In this document: one piece after another, positions 50,494 through 58,586 of the stretch
How the letters are laid out: every line of letters starts with the position of its first letter
How positions within the stretch are numbered: position 1 is the first letter of the stretch
Source: JADGHX01 sp035760965
Lineage (GTDB): Bacteria > Pseudomonadota > Gammaproteobacteria > Steroidobacterales > Steroidobacteraceae
Length of the DNA stretch: 58,586 nt
Direction of reading: 5' to 3'
Assembly: GCA_035760965.1 (NCBI GenBank)
Contig: DASTRY010000026.1
Span: forward strand, 1 to 58,586
The notes under the pieces: generated by a model
Told to the model about the DNA's origin: nothing
Database searches by the model: none
The model's input: the letters and a program-made list of their open reading frames with translations, nothing else
Made by a program: the position numbers and the translations under genes

Positions 50494-52551
50494 TTGCCAC
50501 GGATTCTGGTACTCATGCTCGTGTCCCTCATGCTGGCTGCCTGCGGCGGCGGCGGGGGTGGTGGTAACAACAACGGCGGTGGAAGCGGCGGTGGCGGCAC
50601 CGGCGGCGGTGGAACCGGCGGCGGTGGGACGGGCGGAGGCGGCACCGGCGGAGGCGGCGGCGGAGGCACGAACGGCGCTCCGACGGTCACCGCATCGAGC
50701 TTCACCGTCGATCAGGACACGGACCTCACCGGCAAGATCACGGCGTCCGACCCCGAGAACGACCCGCTGACCCTCGCGACAGCGACCAATCCCGCGCACG
50801 GCACGCTCGTGTCGTTCGCCGCGGACGGCTCGTTCGTCTACCGGCCGAATGCGGGCTATCGCGGCACGGACACCTTCGATGTCACCGTCGCGGACGCGAG
50901 CCACACGGTATCTGCGACGATCACCATCACGGTTGCGGCCGTCAATCACGCCCCCGTGATCAAGAACGACATCGTCACGATCAGCGCATCGACGCCGGTC
51001 ATCGACGTGCTGGCAAACGATTCGGATCCGGACAACGACCCGCTCACGCTCTCGATCGACGAGAATCCGGTCCCCGCCACGGTGAGCGCGGCCGTCGTGA
51101 ACGGGAAGGTAGAACTGACGCTGCCATCGGGATTCAGAGGCTTCACGCGCTTTCGATATCACGCGCAGGACCCTGCGGGCCTGGGCAGCACCGCCACGGT
51201 CGCCGTCTTCGTGGACACGCAGCCCGTCCGTCTCGTGTACCAGACCAATGAAAGCATCGATGCGCAAAACCTGTTCGTCGACGATCTGACGGGCCGGCAG
51301 CAGATCAGCTCGTTCACCAGCGCCTCGCCCACGTCGCTCGGCCACAGCAATGTGTCCAAGAACGGCCGCACCATCGTGTGGGAGGAAGCGACCGGCAGCG
51401 ATGCGACCTCAGACTATCAAGCGCAGGCCATCTGGACGGTGCCGGCGGACCTCAGCAGCGCCCCGCGCAAGATCAGCCCGATACTCGCGGCCGGCGAGAA
51501 GGTGAACGTGCGCTCGCCGATCAGCCCCGATGGCCAGTACATCGTGTACGGCGTGACCAGCGCCGGCGGCACCGAGACGCTGTATCTCGCGAACCTGCTG
51601 CCCGGCGGCACATCGGTCCCGATTCCGCCACCGCGCGACACCGTGCGGATCGAGAGCGTGCTGCAGTCGATCCTCTTCGGGCCGAGCTCGAAATTCGTGT
51701 ACTTCACGGCCACGTCGAACGTGGTCGACGGCCAGGCCACCTATCGCATTCCAGTGAGCGACCCGAGCGCCGCCGTGCGTATCTCCACGGCGCCCGTGGC
51801 GAATCGCGACGTGGCCGTGCGCCTGATTGCGAACGACGATTCGCGCGTCATCGAGTTGGTCGCAGTGGATGGCAGCGCGCCCGTCATCGAGCGCGTCGAC
51901 TTTACGAACGGAGCCGCGGGGACACCGATCACGCTTTCGCACACGATGGCAGTGACGGACACCGTCGTCGATCTGAAAGCGGATGAGGACCTCGCACGCA
52001 TCGCGTACATCGTATCGTCGTCGTCCGTGTTCGCTTTGGCTTTCGCGGACGTCGCCACGCCCGACTCCGGCAAGCTAGTGGGCTTGATCCCATCGGACGC
52101 CTTGACTCCGTCCCCGCGAATCGATGCGGTGCGAGCGACGGGCGATGTCGCGCTGGTCCATACACTCAAATCGGCCGGCTCGCCGGAGGTCTACGACGAG
52201 GTTCTGGCTGAAGTCGCTCTCGTTGCGGGCGGAGGCGGCTCGGCTGTGGTCCAGTCACGCCCGCAGGGACTGAACGTTTACGCGTACGTCGACAACTACG
52301 ACTCCATCGCCTACACGTCCGACGTGGGTGTCGCGGTGGCACCGCGAAGCAGCTTGGGTACGCCACAGGTCGTGCTCAGCGCCCCGTCGGTGTTCTTCGA
52401 GTTCTCTGCCGACAGTCAGCTGGTCGCAGGGATCACCGATACTCGCGCGCTGTACCTGGCGAGCCGTAGCGGTGGACCGCCGCTGCCGCTGACGGGCGTG
52501 AAGGACCCGAGCAGCCAGACGCTTTCGGTGCGTCTCGTGCCGGCCAACTGA
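50494..52551 (+). CDS. Lipoprotein with glycine linker, Ig/cadherin-like repeats and TolB-like region
   Basis: TTG at 50494 follows GGGAG at good spacing and gives 685 residues with a lipobox (LAAC, Cys17). A glycine-rich linker made of GGGGT repeats (about residues 18-60) leads to two tandem Ig/cadherin-like domains (TDLTGKITASDPENDPLTLA near 75; VIDVLANDSDPDNDPLTL near 172). The rest resembles a TolB-type propeller (ISPDGQYIVYGVTS near 350; FGPSSKFVYFTATS near 400). It is probably a cell-surface or periplasmic binding protein. A terminator 200 bases upstream makes a separate promoter likely, but none was identified. Confidence 0.8.
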   Translation: MPRILVLMLVSLMLAACGGGGGGGNNNGGGSGGGGTGGGGTGGGGTGGGGTGGGGGGGTNGAPTVTASSFTVDQDTDLTGKITASDPENDPLTLATATNPAHGTLVSFAADGSFVYRPNAGYRGTDTFDVTVADASHTVSATITITVAAVNHAPVIKNDIVTISASTPVIDVLANDSDPDNDPLTLSIDENPVPATVSAAVVNGKVELTLPSGFRGFTRFRYHAQDPAGLGSTATVAVFVDTQPVRLVYQTNESIDAQNLFVDDLTGRQQISSFTSASPTSLGHSNVSKNGRTIVWEEATGSDATSDYQAQAIWTVPADLSSAPRKISPILAAGEKVNVRSPISPDGQYIVYGVTSAGGTETLYLANLLPGGTSVPIPPPRDTVRIESVLQSILFGPSSKFVYFTATSNVVDGQATYRIPVSDPSAAVRISTAPVANRDVAVRLIANDDSRVIELVAVDGSAPVIERVDFTNGAAGTPITLSHTMAVTDTVVDLKADEDLARIAYIVSSSSVFALAFADVATPDSGKLVGLIPSDALTPSPRIDAVRATGDVALVHTLKSAGSPEVYDEVLAEVALVAGGGGSAVVQSRPQGLNVYAYVDNYDSIAYTSDVGVAVAPRSSLGTPQVVLSAPSVFFEFSADSQLVAGITDTRALYLASRSGGPPLPLTGVKDPSSQTLSVRLVPAN

Positions 52552-52574
52552 CGACCACGCGATAGCGCAGAAAC

Positions 52575-52608
52575 CCCGAGCGCGCCCGGTGCTCACCGCG
52601 CGCTCGGG
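52575..52608. terminator. Bidirectional hairpin between convergent genes
   Basis: CCCGAGCGCGC (52575-52585) pairs perfectly with GCGCGCTCGGG (52598-52608), an 11-bp stem, 24 bases after the lipoprotein stop and before the end of the convergent efflux gene. On the minus strand it is followed by G then TTTCT. Confidence 0.75.
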
Positions 52609-52636
52609 TACTGCGATGTCCGCGCCCGCTGGCCGC

Positions 52637-54145
52637 TCAATCCCAGCGCCCACCGAGCGCGGTGATCAGCGACACAGCCGTCGTCTGCCGGCTCAGCACA
52701 ATACTCGCCAAGGCGCGCCGTGCGGACAGCGCGGCCGTCTGCGCCACCACGACGTCCGTGTAGCTGATCGTGCCCGCCCGGTACTGATTCATCGTCAGCC
52801 GCTCGGTCTCATCAGCGGCCTCCGACGCCTCACGCCGGAAGTCGTATTCCTTGAGTAACACACGCGAGGCGGCGAGCTGATCCTCGACGTCCTGAAACGC
52901 CGTGAGCACGCTCTGGCGATACTGCGCGACGGACTGCTCGTACGCCGCACGCGCACCGGCGACCCGTGCTCGCGTCGCGCCGCCGTTGAATAGCGATTCC
53001 GCCACGGACGCGCCCACCGAATGACTCTCGCTCGCGGTCTTGAAGAGCGCGTTCACGGACGACGAGACGAAGTCGTACGCGCCCGTGAGCGTGAGCGACG
53101 GAAAGTACGCCGCCTCCTCGATCCCGATCGCGGCGTTGGCGGCGGCGACGCGCCGCTCGGCGGCGGCAATATCCGGCCGCCGTTGCAGTAGCGTCGACGG
53201 AATCCCGCTGGGTATGTCCGGCACCGCTGCCAGCCAGCCCTCCTGCGCGGTGACCTCGAACGTGCTCGCCGGTTTGCCCACCAGCGCAGCGATCGCATGT
53301 TCGAGCTGCGCGCGCGCGAGGACGAGCGCGGCGAGCTGGTCCTGCGCATTCGCGAGCTGCGTGCGCGCCTGCAGGACGTCCGTCTTCGCGACAGCCCCGG
53401 CGTTGTAGCGGTTCTGCGCGATCTGGAACGAGCGCCCGTACGCGCTCACGGTATCCGCGAGCAGTCGCTGCTCGGCATCTGCTTCGCGAAGCTGCAGATA
53501 CGCGATGGCGAGCTGCCCTTGAATCGAGAGTTTCGCGGCCGCCAGATCGGCCGCACTCGCGTCCGCCAGTGCGCGCGCGTTCTCGAGCGTCCGCCGCAAC
53601 CGGCCCCACAAATCGAGCTCCCAGCTCGCGGTTGCGCTGGCTTGATAAACCTCCGGCCCGCGCGTCGTCACGGTGGCGCCCGTTCCGGTGCCGATGGTGG
53701 AGTTATTGCCTCCGCGTCCGGCGCCACCAAAGCGGGTCACACCGGCGCCGACATTGATTGCGGGAAAGAAGCTGGCGCGCGACTCGCGAATGGCGGCGAG
53801 CGCCTGACGATAGGCCGCTTCTGAAGCCGCGAGGTTCTGATTGGACACTTCGACCTGTGCCTCGAGGTCGTTGAGCACCGGATCGTTGAAGAGCGTCCAC
53901 CACTGATCCGGTGCGCGCGCGGGACCGCCCGCCGCCGGCGGGAGCTGCGAAATCTGCCCCGGCGCGCCGCCGGGAGGCTGACTCGGCGGCGTCGCTGGCT
54001 CGCCGGCGGCTGGCATCGCGATTTCCTTGTAACGGTCGGGCGTCTCGACGGACGGTCGCGTGTAGTTCGGCCCAACGGCGCATCCGTGCAACATCACGCA
54101 CGTGCCCACCGCAAGGATTCGCCACTTCACAAGATCACCTCTCAT
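52637..54145 (-). CDS. Outer-membrane factor of an RND efflux system (NodT/OprM type)
   Basis: The 502-residue protein is a lipoprotein (MLHGC, near residue 22) starting the mature part with CAVGPNYTRP, typical of NodT-family factors. It has two repeated helical halves (QVEVSNQNLAASEAAYRQALAAIRESRASFFP; TLLQRRPDIAAAERRVAAANAAIGIEEAAYFP). Such trimers form the outer-membrane duct of tripartite pumps. A proline/glycine-rich stretch of about 30 residues (PSQPPGGAPGQISQLPPAAGG) is inserted near the N-terminus. ATG at 54145 overlaps the permease stop as ATGA. Confidence 0.93.
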   Translation of the reverse strand: MRGDLVKWRILAVGTCVMLHGCAVGPNYTRPSVETPDRYKEIAMPAAGEPATPPSQPPGGAPGQISQLPPAAGGPARAPDQWWTLFNDPVLNDLEAQVEVSNQNLAASEAAYRQALAAIRESRASFFPAINVGAGVTRFGGAGRGGNNSTIGTGTGATVTTRGPEVYQASATASWELDLWGRLRRTLENARALADASAADLAAAKLSIQGQLAIAYLQLREADAEQRLLADTVSAYGRSFQIAQNRYNAGAVAKTDVLQARTQLANAQDQLAALVLARAQLEHAIAALVGKPASTFEVTAQEGWLAAVPDIPSGIPSTLLQRRPDIAAAERRVAAANAAIGIEEAAYFPSLTLTGAYDFVSSSVNALFKTASESHSVGASVAESLFNGGATRARVAGARAAYEQSVAQYRQSVLTAFQDVEDQLAASRVLLKEYDFRREASEAADETERLTMNQYRAGTISYTDVVVAQTAALSARRALASIVLSRQTTAVSLITALGGRWD

Positions 54146-57100
54146 GTCGCCTCGGGCTGCGCCCCGCGCTCTGCGCGACTGAGATAGCGCTCGTCGCGTC
54201 GCGGGCGACGCAGTCGATCCAGATACAGATACACGACAGGCGTTGTGAACAGCGTCAGAAGCTGACTCACGAGCAGCCCGCCGACGATTGCAATACCGAG
54301 CGGCCGGCGCAGCTCCGCGCCTTCGCCGAACCCGATGGCGAGCGGCACGGCACCGAGCGCCGCGGCCAGCGTCGTCATGAGGATCGGCCGGAAGCGCAAC
54401 ATCGCGGCCTCGCGGATGGCCGCGCGCGCGGTGAGGCCGCGCGCGCGTTCCGCATCCAGCGCGAAGTCGATGATCAGGATCGCGTTCTTCTTCACGATGC
54501 CGATCAAGAGCACGACGCCGATCAGCGCGATGATCGAGAACTCCATGTTGAACAGCAGCAATGCGAGCACCGCGCCGACGCCCGCCGACGGCAGGGTCGA
54601 GAGGACCGTCAACGGATGCGCATAGCTCTCGTAGAGAATGCCGAGCACGATATAGACCGCGAGCAGCGCCACGGCGATGAGCACCGGCTCGTCGCTCACG
54701 GATTGCTGGAACGTGCGCGCCGTTCCTTGAAAGCCGCCGTGCACCTGGGTGGGCATGCCGATGTCCGCACTGTCCCGCTCGATGGCGCGTTGCGCATCGC
54801 TCAGGGAATAGCCCTCCGCGAGATTGAACGAGATCGTCGTCGCGACCGAAGTGTTCTGATGGCCGATGGACGCGGGCGCGGAGCGTTCGGCGAAATGCGC
54901 GAACGCGGCGAGCGGCACCATCGATGCGGCCGTCGAGCTCACCGCGGCGCCCGTCGTGGGATCGCGCGAGGGCAGCACGATGGATGGCGCGGGCGATGTC
55001 GACGACGCGCTGCTTGCGGCCGTGCCGCCCGTTGGCGCAGCGGCACTGCCCGTTCCGCCACCGATGTCTGTTCCGGCAGTCGTGCCACCTGTTCCGGCAG
55101 TGGCCGTCGTTCCCGCCGCCCGGCGTGCCGGTACGTAGATGTCGTTCAGCGCCGCCGGCGACTGCGCGAACTGAGGCGCCACTTCCATGATCACGTGGTA
55201 CTGATTGAGGCTCGTGTAGATCGTGGAGACCTGACGCTGCCCGAACGCGTCGTAGAGCGTGTTGTCGATGTCTCGCGCAGTGATTCCGAAGCGCGCCGCC
55301 GTGGCCTTGTCGACCTCCACGAACGTCTCGATGCCGTGGTCCTGCTGATCCGTGTCGACGTCCGTGAGCACGGGGTCCTGCTTCATGCGCTCGGCGAGCT
55401 TCGTGGCCCAGGTGCGCAACATGGGCAGGTCATCGCTCTGGAGCGTGTACTGATACGTCGAGTTCGATTGACGGCCGCCGATGCGCACGTCCTGCACGGG
55501 ATTCAGGAACAGCGCGACGCCCGTCACGCGTGCCAGTTTCGGGCGCAGCCGCTGGATCACGGCCGCGGTGCCGCCCGTGCGCTGACCGCGGGGTTTCAGC
55601 GTCGCGAACATGAAGCCGCCGCCCGCTCGCGAGCCGCCGGTGAATCCCACCACCGTGGCGATGTCCGGATCGCTGCGGATGATGTCGACCAGCTCCTTGA
55701 GCTTGCCCCGCATCGCCTGGAATGAAATGCTCTGATCCGCACGCATGCCGCCGTTCAGCTGCCCGAGATCCTGCGTCGGAAAGAATCCCTTCGGCACGAT
55801 GACGTACAGGTAGACGCTGAGCGCGACGATCCCGACCAGCAGCAGCACCATCATCGGCGCGTGCGCGAGCGACCAGTCGAGCGCGTGCCCATAGGCCCGC
55901 ACTAGCCGCTCGAAGAGCCCGCGCGCCCAGCGGGCGATCCGTCCCGACGCGCGCGGATCGTTTCCCCGCTTCAGCACGAACGCACACATCATCGGCGTGA
56001 GCGTCAGCGACACGACGAGCGAGATCATGACGGCCGCGGAGAGTGTCAGCGCAAATTCCCGAAACAAGCGGCCGATGATGCCGCCCATGAAGATGAGCGG
56101 CGTGAACACGGCGACGAGCGATATGCTGATCGAGACGACCGTGAAGCCCACCTCGCGTGCCCCGAGCAGCGCAGCCTTCATGCGCTCCATACCGGACTCG
56201 AGGTGCCGCGAGATGTTCTCCAGCACGACGATCGCATCGTCCACGACGAAACCGGTGGCCACCGTCAGCGCCATCAGCGATAGATTGTTGAGACTGTAGC
56301 CGGCCAGGTACATGACGCCGAGCGTTCCGAGGATCGAGACGACCACGGCCGCTGCCGGCACGAGCGTCGCGCGCACGCTCGTGAGAAACAGGCTCACCAC
56401 CAGCACGACCAGCACCAGCGCGATCAGCAGCGTCAGTTCGACTTCGCGCAGCGAGGCGCGGATCGAGATCGTCCGATCGGTCGCGATCGCAAGATTCACG
56501 TCGGCGGGCAGGCTCGCCCGCAGTTGCGGCAGGATCGCCTTCACCGCATCCACGGTCGCGATGATGTTCGCGCCGGGCTGCCGCGTGATCACGACGATGA
56601 CGGCGGGCTCGCCGTTGAAGAGACCCTCGGTGTGAATGTCTTCGACGCTGTCGTTCACTTCGGCGATGTCGCTCAGCCGCACCGCCGCGCCGTTGCGCCA
56701 CGCGACGACGAGGTGGCGATAGTTCGCCGCCGCGCGGCCGTTGTCGTTCGTATAGATCTGATAGCGAAACGAGCCGTTCTCGATGACGCCTTTCGGACGG
56801 TTCGGGTTCGCCGAATTCAGGGCCGTGCGCACATCCTCGAGGCTGATGCCGTAGTGGGAGAGCGCGAACGGCGCGATCTCGACGCGCACCGCGGGAAGCG
56901 AGCCGCCGCCGAGCTCGACGTCGCCCACTCCGCTCACCTGCAGCAGCCGCTGCTGGATGATGTTCGAGGTCGCATCGTAGATCTGGCCCGGCGTGCGCGT
57001 CTTCGAGGTGAGCGCGAGGATCATGATCGGCGAGTCCGCCGGGTTCACCTTGCGATACGTCGGGTTCGATTTCAGCGTCGCCGGCAAGTCGGCGCGCGCG

Positions 57101-57441
57101 GCGTTGATCGCCGCCTGCACGTCGCGCGCGGCGCCGTCGATGTCGCGGTCGAGGTTGAACTGCAGAGTGATGCGCGTTCTGCCGAGCGAGCTCGAGGAGG
57201 TCATCTCGTTCACGTCGGCGATGACGCCGAGACGGCGCTCGAGAGGCGTCGCGACACTGGTCGCCATCGTCTCCGGGCTCGCGCCCGGGAGGCTCGCGGT
57301 CACGGAAACCGTCGGAAAATCCACTTGCGGCAAAGGCGAGACGGGCAGCACGAAGAACGCGCCGATTCCCGACAGCGCCAGCCCGATGGCCAGCAACGTC
57401 GTGCCGATGGGCCGGCGAATGAAGGGCGCCGACAGGTTCAC
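54142..57441 (-). CDS. RND multidrug efflux permease (MdtC-like)
   Basis: GTG at 57441 overlaps the upstream permease stop as GTGA. The 1099-residue protein has the RND layout: FIRRPIGTTLLAIGLALSG start, a periplasmic part, membrane segments with GFVVDDAIVVLENISRH near residue 405, a second periplasmic loop, and the LLIGIVKKNAILIIDFALDAER segment near 980. A low-complexity insertion rich in glycine, threonine, alanine and serine (about residues 768-840) sits in the second periplasmic part and makes it longer than the usual 1025-1040. It exports drugs or other compounds with proton energy, probably as a pair with the next permease. Confidence 0.95.
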   Translation of the reverse strand: MNLSAPFIRRPIGTTLLAIGLALSGIGAFFVLPVSPLPQVDFPTVSVTASLPGASPETMATSVATPLERRLGVIADVNEMTSSSSLGRTRITLQFNLDRDIDGAARDVQAAINAARADLPATLKSNPTYRKVNPADSPIMILALTSKTRTPGQIYDATSNIIQQRLLQVSGVGDVELGGGSLPAVRVEIAPFALSHYGISLEDVRTALNSANPNRPKGVIENGSFRYQIYTNDNGRAAANYRHLVVAWRNGAAVRLSDIAEVNDSVEDIHTEGLFNGEPAVIVVITRQPGANIIATVDAVKAILPQLRASLPADVNLAIATDRTISIRASLREVELTLLIALVLVVLVVSLFLTSVRATLVPAAAVVVSILGTLGVMYLAGYSLNNLSLMALTVATGFVVDDAIVVLENISRHLESGMERMKAALLGAREVGFTVVSISISLVAVFTPLIFMGGIIGRLFREFALTLSAAVMISLVVSLTLTPMMCAFVLKRGNDPRASGRIARWARGLFERLVRAYGHALDWSLAHAPMMVLLLVGIVALSVYLYVIVPKGFFPTQDLGQLNGGMRADQSISFQAMRGKLKELVDIIRSDPDIATVVGFTGGSRAGGGFMFATLKPRGQRTGGTAAVIQRLRPKLARVTGVALFLNPVQDVRIGGRQSNSTYQYTLQSDDLPMLRTWATKLAERMKQDPVLTDVDTDQQDHGIETFVEVDKATAARFGITARDIDNTLYDAFGQRQVSTIYTSLNQYHVIMEVAPQFAQSPAALNDIYVPARRAAGTTATAGTGGTTAGTDIGGGTGSAAAPTGGTAASSASSTSPAPSIVLPSRDPTTGAAVSSTAASMVPLAAFAHFAERSAPASIGHQNTSVATTISFNLAEGYSLSDAQRAIERDSADIGMPTQVHGGFQGTARTFQQSVSDEPVLIAVALLAVYIVLGILYESYAHPLTVLSTLPSAGVGAVLALLLFNMEFSIIALIGVVLLIGIVKKNAILIIDFALDAERARGLTARAAIREAAMLRFRPILMTTLAAALGAVPLAIGFGEGAELRRPLGIAIVGGLLVSQLLTLFTTPVVYLYLDRLRRPRRDERYLSRAERGAQPEAT

Positions 57442-58586
57442 GCAGGCGTCCTTTCGCCGGCCGCCCCGGTACGTCGCTTCGCCATGCGATCGAACACGAG
57501 ATAAATCACCGGCGTCGTGAACAGCGTCAGCAGCTGGCTCACGATCAAGCCGCCGAAGATCGCAACCCCGAGCGGGTGGCGCAGCTCCGACCCCATCCCG
57601 AATCCGAGCATCAGCGGCACCGCCGCGAACAGCGCCGCGAGCGTCGTCATGAGGATGGGCCGGAAGCGCAGCAGCGCGGCTTCGTGGATCGCGGCGCGCG
57701 GGCTCTTGCCGGCGCGCTCGGCGTCGATCGCGAAGTCGATCATCATGATCGCGTTCTTCTTCACGATGCCGATGAGAAGAATGATGCCGATGATGCCGAT
57801 CACGTCGAGGTCGCTCCCCGTCACGAGCAACGCGAGCAGCGCGCCGACGCCGGCGGAAGGCAGCGTCGAAAGGATCGTCAGCGGGTGGATGTAGCTCTCG
57901 TAGAGCACGCCGAGCACGATGTACACGCACACGACGGCCGCGAGGATCAGCCACAGCTCGTTCTGCAACGATGCCTGGAAGGCGTTCGCGGCGCCGAGGA
58001 AGGTCATCGTGAGGCTCGGCGGCAACGGCAGATCGCGCGCGGCGGCGCGAATCTCCTCAACGGCGCGGCCGAGCGAGACGCGCGGCGCCGTGTCGAAGTC
58101 GACGGTTGCGGCGGGAAATTGGCCGACGCGGTTGATCTCGAGCGGCGCCGTCTTCGTCGCCACCGAGGCGATGGCCGTGAGCGGTGTGGGCGCACCCGAG
58201 CCCGTTTGGATGTTCACGAGGCTCAGGTCCTGCGGCGACGTCACGAGCCCCGGCTTCGCTTCGAGAATGACGCGGTACTGGTTCGTGTCGGTGAAGATCG
58301 TCGAGATGATGCGCTGGCCGAATGCGCTGTAGAGCGCTTCGTCGACCGTCGCCGCGGTGATCGACAGCCGCGCCGCCGAGTCGCGATCGATGTCGATCGT
58401 TGCCGCCAATCCCTTCGACGTCGTATCCGAGGTGACGTTACGAACCTGCGGCACGGTGCCGAGCTTCGCGACCAGCTTGTCGGTCCACTCGTTGACGACG
58501 TCCGGATCGGCGCCCTCGATCGCGAAGCGGTACTGGGTCGGCCCCGTCTCCGCGTCGATCGTGAGGTCCTGCACCGGCTGCAAGTA
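57438..58586 (-). CDS. RND efflux permease (MdtB-like), C-terminal part
   Basis: The frame enters at the window edge (first codons YLQPVQDL) and ends at 57438, so about 380 C-terminal residues are seen. They include the second periplasmic domain (FGQRIISTIFTDTNQYRVILE), FLGAANAFQASLQNELWLILAAVVCVYIVLG and the IGIILLIGIVKKNAIMMIDFAIDAER segment, all typical of RND pumps. Two permease genes in a row recall the MdtBC heteromeric pump. The adaptor gene expected upstream would lie beyond the window. Confidence 0.95.
   Translation of the reverse strand, partial: YLQPVQDLTIDAETGPTQYRFAIEGADPDVVNEWTDKLVAKLGTVPQVRNVTSDTTSKGLAATIDIDRDSAARLSITAATVDEALYSAFGQRIISTIFTDTNQYRVILEAKPGLVTSPQDLSLVNIQTGSGAPTPLTAIASVATKTAPLEINRVGQFPAATVDFDTAPRVSLGRAVEEIRAAARDLPLPPSLTMTFLGAANAFQASLQNELWLILAAVVCVYIVLGVLYESYIHPLTILSTLPSAGVGALLALLVTGSDLDVIGIIGIILLIGIVKKNAIMMIDFAIDAERAGKSPRAAIHEAALLRFRPILMTTLAALFAAVPLMLGFGMGSELRHPLGVAIFGGLIVSQLLTLFTTPVIYLVFDRMAKRRTGAAGERTPA

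Overview
The window looks like chromosomal DNA of a GC-rich gammaproteobacterium, plausibly of the Steroidobacter/Nevskia/Xanthomonas side of the class. Reasons: gammaproteobacterial housekeeping order (coaBC-dut, radC, rpmB-rpmG, mutM, coaD-rsmD, ftsY-ftsE-ftsX-rpoH), a TonB receptor of the 'VTATKREASLQDVP' type, RND efflux genes, and a complete proteobacterial dedicated sortase system. No tRNA, rRNA, CRISPR array, insertion sequence or prophage was seen. Coding density is high and many genes overlap by 4 bases, often through GTG or TTG starts. All family names come from reading the proteins by eye; no search was run.

Layout. 1-9.2 kb: a Tat-exported FAD oxidoreductase (cut by the window edge), a TonB receptor and a secreted DUF4350-like protein in one minus-strand run; DUF3291, AraC, DUF4442, periplasmic aspartic protease, FUSC and OsmC genes. 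9.2-13.1 kb: an electron-transfer-like cluster of a one-heme outer-membrane porin, a one-heme lipoprotein and a divergent lipoprotein ending in a matching heme module. 13.2-22.1 kb: HDOD protein, S9 peptidase, PIG-L deacetylase, a lone pqqD, a sigma-54 activator and a porin; pqqD, the activator and the porin each have a -24/-12 promoter. 22.1-43.8 kb: mostly housekeeping (trmB, marC-like, xthA, pyrE, coaBC, dut, radC, rpmBG, mutM, an AlkA-like glycosylase, coaD, rsmD, a lipase-like lipoprotein, ftsYEX, rpoH, an OmpA-type lipoprotein, gcdH). rpoH carries a perfect CIRCE operator overlapping a promoter.

43.8-49.8 kb: the dedicated sortase system. Sortase and its single vWA-domain substrate lie on the minus strand; response regulator and histidine kinase lie divergently on the plus strand. 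The 384-bp gap between the arms holds a periodic array of CACGT sites. 49.8-50.5 kb: a gene-free stretch with a TGTC-N10-GACA palindrome, a near-perfect sigma-54 promoter, a compact multi-hairpin cluster with two identical AATGA loops, and a T8 terminator. This reads as an undescribed structured non-coding RNA and is the strongest novelty candidate. 50.5-58.6 kb: a glycine-linker lipoprotein and a tripartite RND efflux operon (two permeases and an outer-membrane factor) running off the window end.
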